A stretch of 64,000 bases of DNA from Brevibacterium sp. (lineage in GTDB: Bacteria; Actinomycetota; Actinomycetes; Actinomycetales; Brevibacteriaceae), in the NCBI GenBank assembly GCA_030457025.1, contig JAKDSA010000004.1:1-64000 (forward strand), in the 5' to 3' direction. The position numbers and the translations under genes are program-made. Positions 1 through 7,322 of this stretch are shown piece after piece (position 1 is the first letter of the stretch; the number at the start of each line of letters is the position of its first letter). The notes below the pieces were generated by a model that ran no database searches, had not been told where the DNA came from, and was given only the letters and a program-made list of their open reading frames with translations.

Positions 1-549
1 GCTGCTCTCGCAGCATGACACTCACGCTGTCACCCTTCTTTGCATCAGTCCCCATTCCCCAGCTTCAACATCTGCCTCGGTGGGGAGCTGTTGGCCGCCG
101 CCACCTCAACGAGGGTCATCCGTCGACAGCGACCACAGATCGGGATCTACGATCTGCATACCACCTCGGCGGGGGAGCAGGACCCGGTGTTCGCCGCCAT
201 CGCAGGCGAACAGGGGGAGACGATCCCGGCGGTCCTCTTCCACCAAGAGGAGATGGAGCTGCCCGACGGTGCCGAGCTCCTGCTCACGGGATCCGACGCA
301 CCGATTCAGGGCTACCGCGTCGGCGAATTCGCGTGGGGCACCCAGTTCCATCCCGAGTCCGACGCCGCGCAGGTCGCACAGTGGCTGCGCGCGGACCCGC
401 TCCGACTGCCCGAGGGGAAGACCGACGATTCCATCACGGCCGAGGTCGCCGAGGCGGACGCCGACTTGATCAGGATCAATCGGGCACTGGCGCACAGCTT
501 CGTCGACTTCCTTCGGAGACGCCCCGTCGACCGGCCCGCAGCTGTCTGA
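1..549 (+). pseudogene. Class I glutamine amidotransferase-like gene, 3' part, frame broken or truncated
   Basis: The readable frame carries the class I GATase nucleophile region NICLGGELLA (near nt 67-96) and the downstream FAWGTQFHPE histidine motif (about nt 331-360), preceded by PQIGIYDLHTT and FHQEEMELPDG typical of GMP-synthase-like stand-alone amidotransferases. The family normally has about 80-100 residues before the catalytic Cys. In this frame a TGA lies at 16-18, only 17 codons before the Cys, and no SD/ATG start is visible, so the 5' part is either frameshifted near nt 50-60 or lost. The C-terminal half looks intact to the TGA at 547-549. Function (glutamine-dependent amide transfer or gamma-glutamyl hydrolysis) is family knowledge; the substrate is unknown. 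Confidence 0.55.
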
Positions 550-591
550 CGGTGAACTGTCCGACGGTGAAGAGGCATTCTCGGGAGCGAA

Positions 592-644
592 GAGGCCCGC
601 CGTCTCCCAGCAGCGCACTGCCATAGTGGTCAACGGCGGGCCTC
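592..644. terminator. Bidirectional terminator hairpin
   Basis: A perfect 12-bp inverted repeat (GAGGCCCGCCGT at 592-603, ACGGCGGGCCTC at 633-644) lies between two convergent genes. No clear U-tract follows on either side, so it is called from stem strength and position. Confidence 0.6.
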
Positions 645-688
645 AGATGGGCGACGCGCTTGCGACGATCGAGTCGACGCTGAGGTGA

Positions 689-1513
689 TCAAGCTTCTTT
701 GAGCTTCTGATCGGTATTCGAGTAGGTGATCGAATCGGCGGTGGAACCGACGAGTCCCATCGTGACTCGGAGGAGTCCTGGCTCGACGTCGTCCATGGGC
801 GGCGGCGTTTCGGGACCCAAAGTCAGCGAGTCACCATTCTTCGTCGTGGCGGTGATCGATCCGATGTAGACACTGACATCGCCCTTGAGCGTCATCTTAT
901 CGGCCTTGGTCACCAGCCCTTCGTCCTCCTCGGGTGGACGCACGGTGAGTGAGAACCCGGAGATCGTGATCTCGTCGGCCTCGAGCTTCAGTGTGGTGAT
1001 GGTTCCACCGTCAGCCGTGGGAACAGCGACGAATGAAATACCACTGAGCCCCTTGAACGACAGTGACTCGGATCCCATCGCCGCCGGAGTCTTCGTGAAG
1101 ATCGGCGCGTCCTCATCACGCTGTGCCTCCTTCGGGAACTTGCCGTTGGGCTTCTCTGTCGGTTCATCGCTCGGCGTCTTCGTCCCCAGCCCTCCGGGAG
1201 CGGTGGGCTCCGGTGACTCCGGATCCGTCGGCTCCTCGGTCGGTTCATCCGTCGGCCCAGGCGAAGTCGGCCCCGGTGAGATCGGTGCCGGTGAGGCCGG
1301 ATCCGACGGCTTCACGGGGACGTCGGGTGCGACCGGCGCCTTCAGCGTCGGGCCCGTCTTCGCCTTAGGATCGTCCGAACTCGCGCATCCGCTGGTCGGA
1401 GTGCACAACGGCGACGAATCAGCGGCTGACACCGCCGCCGCGCCCAGAGTCGACGGGACTATGAGAGCGACTGCCGCCAGGAGCGACGCCGTGCGGCGGC
1501 TGGGCGCCCTCAT
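689..1513 (-). CDS. Exported Pro/Thr/Glu-rich protein of a DUF6230/DUF6114 operon
   Basis: Predicted 274-aa secreted protein. The N-terminus MRAPSRRTASLLAAVALIV... is a classical signal peptide with Ala-rich c-region ending near residue 31. Residues about 45-130 are a low-complexity Pro/Ser/Thr/Glu linker (repeats such as SPGPTSPGPTDEPTEEPT), and residues about 150-274 form a compact domain with alternating beta-type sequence (TITTLKLEADEITISGFSLTV; LKGDVSVYIGSITATTKNGD). The start was chosen at 1513 because its ATG overlaps the stop of the upstream gene as ATGA. Last gene of a three-gene operon. Two cysteines near residues 37 and 43 could form a disulfide. Function unknown; it may expose the C-terminal domain at or outside the cell surface (inference). 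Confidence 0.75.
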   Translation of the reverse strand: MRAPSRRTASLLAAVALIVPSTLGAAAVSAADSSPLCTPTSGCASSDDPKAKTGPTLKAPVAPDVPVKPSDPASPAPISPGPTSPGPTDEPTEEPTDPESPEPTAPGGLGTKTPSDEPTEKPNGKFPKEAQRDEDAPIFTKTPAAMGSESLSFKGLSGISFVAVPTADGGTITTLKLEADEITISGFSLTVRPPEEDEGLVTKADKMTLKGDVSVYIGSITATTKNGDSLTLGPETPPPMDDVEPGLLRVTMGLVGSTADSITYSNTDQKLKEA

Positions 1514-2214
1514 GTAGTCCCCTCTTCGTCTGCGGATACCGTGTCTTCCCTCCGCTCGGCAGCTGGTGCCTGAGCGTCCTTGCCATGAGCGTCGGACACT
1601 CGAGCGTCGGACTTCGGTTCGCGCGGCCCCATCCAGGCAACCACGAGAATTGCCCCGATCGTCGACAGCAGCATCCCGAGGATGAACCCGCCGAGGTTGA
1701 CCCCGATGAGCGAGTAGACCGCGAGAACCAGTGCGATGATCCCGTAGAACATGTGGTGCGTGGGTCGGAAGATCGCAGAGAGCGCGAGAACCACGAGCGC
1801 GATCGGAATGACCGTTGCCTGCAGCCCTTCGATGCCGAACTGGATCTGCAGATTGCCGATATCCAACTGGCCGGAGAAGAAGAGTTCGATTCCCCCGAGT
1901 GCCACCAACACTCCGCCGATGAAGGGCCGCTGCCGACGCCAACTCCGGAAACGGCGAGGTTTCTTCGGCTCGCCGGCAACCTCAGCATCGTTCTTCTGCC
2001 CGGCCTGTTCCGTGCGCTCAGTGCCATCCGTGGGCTCAGCGTCATCCGTGGGTTGGATGGGGTCCATGCGCTGGGTGTCGTCCATGCGCTGGGTGCCCTC
2101 GTCCACGTGCTGGGGCTGATCCGCTTCGGCTGCAGCCTGCTCGGTGGTCCGACGACTCCGCCGCGAAACTGCGAGCACACCGCTCTGCGGTCCGTTGGCT
2201 GATGCTTCCTTCAT
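1510..2214 (-). CDS. DUF6114-like membrane protein
   Basis: Predicted 234-aa protein. The first ~85 residues are hydrophilic and rich in Gln/Asp/Thr, with a repeated TQRMDDTQRMDPIQPTDDAEPTDGTE-like stretch. Four hydrophobic segments follow (FIGGVLVALGGIELFFSG; GLQATVIPIALVVLALSAIF; HMFYGIIALVLAVYSLIGV; GGFILGMLLSTIGAILVVAWMG), then a charged C-terminal tail. Order and content match DUF6114 proteins, which in actinobacteria sit next to DUF6230 genes. The chosen ATG overlaps the upstream stop as TGATG; a GTG nine bases upstream (2223) is the alternative. Downstream overlap with the exported-protein gene is ATGA, so all three genes are translationally coupled. Biochemical role unknown. Confidence 0.8.
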   Translation of the reverse strand: MKEASANGPQSGVLAVSRRSRRTTEQAAAEADQPQHVDEGTQRMDDTQRMDPIQPTDDAEPTDGTERTEQAGQKNDAEVAGEPKKPRRFRSWRRQRPFIGGVLVALGGIELFFSGQLDIGNLQIQFGIEGLQATVIPIALVVLALSAIFRPTHHMFYGIIALVLAVYSLIGVNLGGFILGMLLSTIGAILVVAWMGPREPKSDARVSDAHGKDAQAPAAERREDTVSADEEGTT

Positions 2215-2831
2215 CAGAAGCACGTTTCAGATCCGTCGGTGAGCTTCAGAGTCATGTCCTTGAGCGTGAACACCGAAGCCGTGGTGCTCCACGAGTCCTG
2301 TTTCAGGTCCTTGATCGATACGGTGTCGGAGTCCTGGGCGAAGTCACCCTTGGTGCCCTTTTCCGCGGTGTTGACGTCGGAGGCATCGACGCCGATGCGA
2401 ATATTCTTGAATTCGGCGTCGCCCTGGAGTCCCGTCATTCCGATCTGCAGGTTCTTGGCGGATGCCGGTTCGCCCTTGCCGCCGGCCTTGATGATCACAC
2501 CAGCCTTGCCCATCGGAGTGTCCGTGACCGCCGACTGGCAGAGGTCTGTGAGCGTAGCATCCTTGATGTTGGCGGTCACGACCCCGTGCTTGCCGCCCTC
2601 GGCGTCCTTGGCAACCCCGCTGTACTGGGAGAATCCGGTTCCTTCGAGCTGCGAAGAGGTGATTTTGAACTGGCTTCCGGACACTGCAAAAGAAACTGGA
2701 ACAGCACCCTGAGCGACCCCGCCCATCAGTATTGCAGAAACGACACCTGTCGGAATCGCGACCAGGGCGATTCGACCCGTATGTGATTTGCCGATCTTGC
2801 GGATGCCGTTGCTGAGCTTCGGGAACTTCAT
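2214..2831 (-). CDS. DUF6230-like exported protein
   Basis: Predicted 205-aa protein. A charged N-terminus (MKFPKLSNGIRKIGKSHTGR) precedes a hydrophobic segment IALVVAIPTGVV-type ending GGVAQGAVPVSFAVSG, read as a signal peptide or N-terminal anchor. The remainder is a beta-rich domain with GSQFKITSSQLEGTGFSQY and two cysteines (LCQSA; ETCF at the C-terminus) that could pair outside the membrane. This matches the DUF6230 family, often mislabelled cholesterol esterase; no esterase motif is visible here. Start at 2831 is supported by a strong GGAGGAGG ribosome site 5 bases upstream. First gene of the operon with the DUF6114 gene and the Pro/Thr/Glu-rich protein. Confidence 0.8.
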   Translation of the reverse strand: MKFPKLSNGIRKIGKSHTGRIALVAIPTGVVSAILMGGVAQGAVPVSFAVSGSQFKITSSQLEGTGFSQYSGVAKDAEGGKHGVVTANIKDATLTDLCQSAVTDTPMGKAGVIIKAGGKGEPASAKNLQIGMTGLQGDAEFKNIRIGVDASDVNTAEKGTKGDFAQDSDTVSIKDLKQDSWSTTASVFTLKDMTLKLTDGSETCF

Positions 2832-3449
2832 TGATCCTCCTCCGGCGGCCGACAGCTATGTCGGCGTCGCACCGTAACTTTTCTCGTCGTGTTGTGATCT
2901 ATGTTACTACGGGGTGTTACCGACGAGTATATCGATCATGAGCTTCGAGTCAACAGTGAAGGTTGGCGAAATCCTCGACAAGCCCCCATGTGCCCAGGGC
3001 TCACGCCACTCGCTCCCGCGACTCGGTTGCACCGCTGTGTCGCACCTGGAAAATGAAGTGGGGTCGGGCCAGCGTCCGGCGATGTCAGGTCCGCGACGAT
3101 GCCAACGGTCACCATCCGAATCGGTGACTATGGCGTGTCGATGGATGACGTGAGCGGCTGAGAATCGCAGGTCACCGAACACAGGGTCGACGCTGTGGGC
3201 CCTGCACTGGTCCGCTTCAGTAGGGTGCCGACTTCGTATCCGGCTGATTTCGTATCGGTGGGCGCCGACCCACGGAGTCGTCGACTGTCAGCACATATCT
3301 GCACATATTTGCATATATCTGCACCCGCGTCGGCGAGGTGCGGTGTGTGTAAAACTGAACAATGGCTGACAGCTCCGATCCTTCTTGCTAGATTGTTCAC
3401 AGGCGCCGGTGCCGGACCGATCCTCCGGACGAATCGCTAGCAAGCGCCC
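2832..3449. other. 618-bp intergenic region, promoters of two divergent units
   Basis: No convincing gene. It holds the promoter of the leftward DUF6230 operon (A+T-richer stretch about 2880-2935) and, closer to the rightward symporter gene, a pair of TTCGTATCSG direct repeats (about 3233-3258) followed by three phased 10-bp repeats. Confidence 0.5.
3291..3325. promoter_or_regulatory. Three phased 10-bp direct repeats upstream of the first symporter gene
   Basis: GCACATATCT (3291-3300), GCACATATTT (3301-3310), GCATATATCT (3311-3320), then GCACCC. Exact 10-bp spacing puts each copy on the same helix face, as in a cooperative regulator site; the A+T content contrasts with the surroundings. Binding protein unknown. 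Confidence 0.45.
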
Positions 3450-5195
3450 GTGAGAATGAATCCCATAATTGAAAATTCTGTCCAGATCCAAGACACCGAT
3501 GTCCTGGATGCCCTGCCGATCAGTGCAGATCGGCTGACGCTCACCTCACCTGCTGCCGACATCTCGGCGGCGGCAGCAGATATCTCGGCCGCTTCCGGGG
3601 TCGACCAGGCGATCGAGTCGTTCTTCGGTCCGATCGCCCAAGCATTCAGCAACGTGGTGTTCTTCGAGCTCACCATCGGCGGAATCGGCTTCCCCCTCAT
3701 CGTCGTGTGGCTCATGGCGGCTGCGGTCTTCCTCACCGTCTACCTGCGCTTCCAGCCCGCCAGGGGCCTGAAGTACTCGATGGGCATCATTCGCGGGCGC
3801 TTCACCCGCAAGACAGATCCGGGCCAGGTGTCGAGCTTCCAGGCGCTCGCGACCGAACTCTCGGGCACTGTGGGATTGGGCAATATCGCAGGTGTCGCCG
3901 TCGCCATCACCGTCGGCGGACCCGGCGCCGCTCTGTGGATCATCATCTTCGGCTTCTTCGCCATGACCGTGAAGATGGCCGAGGCGACGCTGGGCGTGAA
4001 GTATCGGAAGATCCAGCCCGACGGCACCGTCTCAGGCGGGCCGATGTACTACCTTCGAGACGGTCTGGCCGAGATCGGGCGTCCCAAGCTCGGTAAGTTC
4101 CTCGCAGGTTTCTATGCGATCGCCACCGTCATCGGCGTCATCGGCGCGGGCAATCTGTTCCAGGCCAACCAAGCTGCGGCGATCCTGGTGGATGCCACGG
4201 GCGGGGACAGCAGCTTCCTCGCCGACAAGCTGTGGCTCATCGGCGTCGTCATCGCGATCTTCACGGCCCTGGTCATCCTCGGGGGGATCAAGAAGATCGG
4301 CCAGTGGACTTCGAGGCTGACTCCGATGATGGCCGTTCTCTACTTCCTCAGCGTGATCGTCATCCTCATCATGAACGTCGGCCAGATCCCGCATGCCTTC
4401 GCCCTCATGTTCTCCGGTGCCTTCAGCCCGGAGGGGATCGGAGGCGGTATCATCGGTGTGGCCATCGTCGGCATCCAGCGTGCCCTGTTCTCGAATGCCG
4501 CAGGCATCGGTTCGGCGGCCATGGCCCACGCGGCATCTAAGACCACGAAGCCGGCCACCGAGGGGTTCGTGGCGATGTGGGAGCCTCTCATCGACTCCGT
4601 CATCATCTGCACCCTGACCTCCTTGGCCATCATCACCACCGGCCTTTACGGAACGTCCACCGAGGACGGGATCGGGCTGACCTCTGAGGCCTTCGGCACG
4701 GTGGCAAGTTGGTTCCCGATTCTGTTGACCATCGCCGTCGTGCTCTTCGCATTCTCGACGATCCTCGCCTACGGGTACTACGGCCAGCAGGCGCTGGGCT
4801 ACCTGACGAAGAACTCGAAGAAGGCCGACAAGGCCTACCAGATCTTCTGGATCCTGGCCGTCATCGTCGGCGCCTCGATGTCGCTGGAGTCCGTCATCGC
4901 GTTCTCCGACGCCATCTTCTTCCTCATGGCCTTCCCCAATCTGCTGGGACTCTACTTCCTGTCGCGGATCCTGCGACTCGAGATTCTGCGCCTGCGGAAG
5001 AAGATCGACGCCGGAGTGATGCGTGAGATCACGCCGGCTGAGCTGCGGGTCGGAATGGGTGATCATGAACCGACACCCGATCAGATCAGAGCCGCCGAGG
5101 CGGGGCGAAAGCGAAAGCGAGACAAGCTGCGCGAGGTCCGCGACTCCCTGAAGGCGAAGAAGCTGGAACGGAGCAAGCTCTCACCGGAGGATTAG
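3450..5195 (+). CDS. Alanine/glycine:cation symporter (AGCS family)
   Basis: Predicted 581-aa inner-membrane symporter for small neutral amino acids driven by Na+ or H+. Recognised by the long family block ELSGTVGLGNIAGVA (about residues 134-148) followed by ITVGGPGAALW, by GGPMYYLRDGL (about 197) and by FSNAAGIGSAAMAHAA (about 350), with 10-11 hydrophobic segments. The usual TVGTGN is TVGLGN here and the usual FWMW is LWII. About 55 residues precede the first membrane segment, including an unusual ADISAAAADISAA repeat; the C-terminus is a charged ~60-residue tail. Start is the GTG at 3450; ATG at 3456 is an equally possible start. Neighbours are a GntR gene (convergent) and ACC deaminase. 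Substrate within the family cannot be set from sequence. Confidence 0.88.
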   Translation: MRMNPIIENSVQIQDTDVLDALPISADRLTLTSPAADISAAAADISAASGVDQAIESFFGPIAQAFSNVVFFELTIGGIGFPLIVVWLMAAAVFLTVYLRFQPARGLKYSMGIIRGRFTRKTDPGQVSSFQALATELSGTVGLGNIAGVAVAITVGGPGAALWIIIFGFFAMTVKMAEATLGVKYRKIQPDGTVSGGPMYYLRDGLAEIGRPKLGKFLAGFYAIATVIGVIGAGNLFQANQAAAILVDATGGDSSFLADKLWLIGVVIAIFTALVILGGIKKIGQWTSRLTPMMAVLYFLSVIVILIMNVGQIPHAFALMFSGAFSPEGIGGGIIGVAIVGIQRALFSNAAGIGSAAMAHAASKTTKPATEGFVAMWEPLIDSVIICTLTSLAIITTGLYGTSTEDGIGLTSEAFGTVASWFPILLTIAVVLFAFSTILAYGYYGQQALGYLTKNSKKADKAYQIFWILAVIVGASMSLESVIAFSDAIFFLMAFPNLLGLYFLSRILRLEILRLRKKIDAGVMREITPAELRVGMGDHEPTPDQIRAAEAGRKRKRDKLREVRDSLKAKKLERSKLSPED

Positions 5196-5288
5196 AAATC
5201 CGGGCCCCTGGCGGGGAGAACGGCAGAAAGCTCCACATGCTCGCCCACAATGGTCGCCCACGGTGCCGATCCGCTTGTGATGAGGAGG

Positions 5289-5954
5289 TCAGACGTCGCC
5301 GTCATCGACGCCGACGTCAGTGAGGGCGGACCAGTTCTCCCAGGTCAGCGAGACTGCTCGATCCGGGTCGCCGGCACGGACGGCGGTGATGATCTGACCG
5401 TGCTGTTCGGGTGAGGCCCGTCCCTTGACGGAGTCGAAGTGCAGATATTCGGCTCGACGCAGGGTGGCGGTGACGACCTCGAGATGATCGGGGATGAGCG
5501 CGTTGCCGCTGCGGGACAGGGCCACTTGGTGAAACGCGTCATCGGCGGCGATGGCGGCGTCGATGTCCGAGTCGCTCAGCGCTGTTTGCAGCCAGTCGTT
5601 GGCAGCTTCCATTTCAGAAGCATCGTTCTCATCCAGCTTCGGAAGGGCGAGGCGCATCGCCAGGGCGTGCAGCTGGGCCGCGATCTGGCGGGCAGCGACC
5701 ACCGCGCCCGGATTCTCCGGGGCCACACGGGTCATCCGTCCCGGCTCAGCCACGACCAGTCCCGCCTGCGCCAACCGCTGGAGTGCTTCGCGAACCGGAG
5801 TGCGGGAGACCTGCAGCCAGGCACCCAACTCCTGGTCACGCAGCTGTTCCCCAGGTGCCAGCTGGCCGCGGACGATGGCATCGCGGATCGAGCGATAGAC
5901 GTCGTCACGCAGTAGCCTCCGCTGGGGGATCGGTGCGGTCGAGGGAATCGGCAC
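5289..5954 (-). CDS. GntR-family regulator (FCD/FadR subfamily), divergent from ACC deaminase
   Basis: 221-aa DNA-binding protein. Residues about 14-80 form the winged helix ([22 protein letters not shown] ... [19 protein letters not shown]), and residues about 90-215 an all-helical FCD effector domain with the acidic/histidine pattern typical of metal-dependent acid binding ([11 protein letters not shown] about 140; [10 protein letters not shown] about 190). Start GTG at 5954, 169 bp from the divergent ACC deaminase start; a perfect 16-bp palindrome lies between them. The position predicts control of the deaminase and possibly of the downstream symporter; the effector (ACC, 2-oxobutanoate or another small acid) is not known. 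Confidence 0.88.
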   Translation of the reverse strand: MPIPSTAPIPQRRLLRDDVYRSIRDAIVRGQLAPGEQLRDQELGAWLQVSRTPVREALQRLAQAGLVVAEPGRMTRVAPENPGAVVAARQIAAQLHALAMRLALPKLDENDASEMEAANDWLQTALSDSDIDAAIAADDAFHQVALSRSGNALIPDHLEVVTATLRRAEYLHFDSVKGRASPEQHGQIITAVRAGDPDRAVSLTWENWSALTDVGVDDGDV

Positions 5955-6073
5955 TGGCGGTCTTTCTGTCGAGCGGGGGCGGGACTGCCAGGCAGGGGCT
6001 GGGGCTTGTGGGCAGGTGCAGCTGATCCTGGCATGTGGGACTTCACGTGCAACTCATTGTAGTCCCCATCAGA

Positions 6074-6089
6074 ATGCAATATATTGCAT
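6074..6089. promoter_or_regulatory. Predicted GntR operator, perfect 16-bp palindrome
   Basis: ATGCAATATATTGCAT is fully self-complementary and lies 34 bp upstream of the ACC deaminase ATG, in the divergent promoter region shared with the GntR gene. Size and A/T-rich symmetric form fit operators of FCD-type GntR regulators. Confidence 0.65.
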
Positions 6090-6123
6090 ATCACCACAAC
6101 CGCCGGACGACGAAGAGGACACC

Positions 6124-7176
6124 ATGGCGATCACCGATTTCGAGCGCTACCCACTGACCTTCGGACCCAGCCCGGTCCACGAACTGAAGCGACTGAGCGA
6201 CCGCCTCGGCGGGGCCCAGGTGTGGGCCAAACGGGAGGATGTGAACTCCGGTCTCGCGTTCGGCGGCAACAAGACCCGCAAACTCGAGTACATCGTGCCC
6301 GACATCCTCGCATCCGGTGCGGACACGCTCGTCTCGATCGGCGGATATCAGTCGAACCACACCCGGCAGGTCGCGGCCGTCGCGGCGCACCTCGGACTGA
6401 AGTCGCGCCTCGTGCAGGAGCGGTGGGTCGACTGGGACGATCCGGTCAACGACAAGGTCGGCAACATCGAACTCTCGCGCATCATGGGCGCCGATGTGCA
6501 CCTGGACTCGGCCGGGTTCGACATCGGCATCCGCTCTAGCTGGGAGAACGCCATCGCCGAGGTCGAAGCCGCCGGCGGCAAGCCCTATCCGATCCCCGCC
6601 GGAGCCTCCGAACACAGGTTCGGCGCCCTCGGCTTCGTCAACTGGGCTTACGAAGTCGCAGCGCAGGAGAAGGACCTCGGCGTCTTCTTCGATACCATCG
6701 TCGTGTGCACGGTCACCGGCTCGACCCATGCGGGGATGATCGCGGGATTCGCCGCACTCGAAGCGGCCGGAGGACCGAAGCGAAAGGTCATCGGCATCGA
6801 CGCCTCGGCGACATTGGACAAGCCCCGTGCCCAGGCCAGACGCATCGCCGATCATGCCGCGGACCTCATCGGCCTCGGCCGGGAGATCACCGATGACGAG
6901 GTCGACATCCGCCCCGGCTGGGAGGGGCCGGCCTACGGAATCCCCGACGAATCGACCGTGAACGCGATCCGCACCACCGCGGAGCTCGAGGGCGTCATCC
7001 TCGACCCCGTCTACGAGGGCAAGTCGATGGCCGGACTCCTCGATCTCGTCGGTCAGCCTGGTGGTGGAGGCCGGGCGGGTGGTGGAGGACAGGGCGCGAT
7101 CGCGAAGGATTCGACCGTCCTCTATGCCCACCTCGGCGGGCAGTTGGCGCTCAACGCCTACAGCTCGATCTTCTGA
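6124..7176 (+). CDS. acdS: 1-aminocyclopropane-1-carboxylate (ACC) deaminase, PLP-dependent
   Basis: 350-aa cytoplasmic enzyme that opens the cyclopropane ring of ACC to give 2-oxobutanoate and ammonia. It follows known ACC deaminases almost block by block: [20 protein letters not shown] at the N-terminus, [10 protein letters not shown] with the PLP lysine (about K50), [20 protein letters not shown] with the catalytic serine (about 77), [22 protein letters not shown] with the active-site tyrosine, and [15 protein letters not shown] at the end. ATG 6124 has AGAGGA six bases upstream. It is about 10 residues longer than usual because of a Gly/Arg/Gln-rich insertion (about residues 309-322) and ends at SSIF, without the usual FRNG. 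D-cysteine desulfhydrase is the main alternative; key residues favour ACC deaminase but this needs assay. Confidence 0.9.
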   Translation: MAITDFERYPLTFGPSPVHELKRLSDRLGGAQVWAKREDVNSGLAFGGNKTRKLEYIVPDILASGADTLVSIGGYQSNHTRQVAAVAAHLGLKSRLVQERWVDWDDPVNDKVGNIELSRIMGADVHLDSAGFDIGIRSSWENAIAEVEAAGGKPYPIPAGASEHRFGALGFVNWAYEVAAQEKDLGVFFDTIVVCTVTGSTHAGMIAGFAALEAAGGPKRKVIGIDASATLDKPRAQARRIADHAADLIGLGREITDDEVDIRPGWEGPAYGIPDESTVNAIRTTAELEGVILDPVYEGKSMAGLLDLVGQPGGGGRAGGGGQGAIAKDSTVLYAHLGGQLALNAYSSIF

Positions 7177-7233
7177 GGAGAGGCGGTCCCACTCCTTCGT
7201 GAATCCGGTCGTCCCGACGAGACACGAGCGCTC

Positions 7234-7251
7234 CCGCCGAAGCGTCGGCGG
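7234..7251 (+). terminator. Short hairpin between ACC deaminase and symporter genes
   Basis: Seven-base-pair GC stem (CCGCCGA / TCGGCGG) with a 4-nt loop, no U-tract. It may be a weak terminator or attenuator between the two genes. Confidence 0.3.
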
Positions 7252-7322
7252 CTTCAGTTCCGGGAACTGTGCCGATAGTGTGAGAGCGGACACCTCGCAC
7301 TTTGCATGAAAGGATGGCTCGC

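Noticed and set aside
3326..3449. Possible glycine or other riboswitch before the first AGCS gene
   Set aside because: I could not find the conserved core bases or paired stems of any known riboswitch class there.
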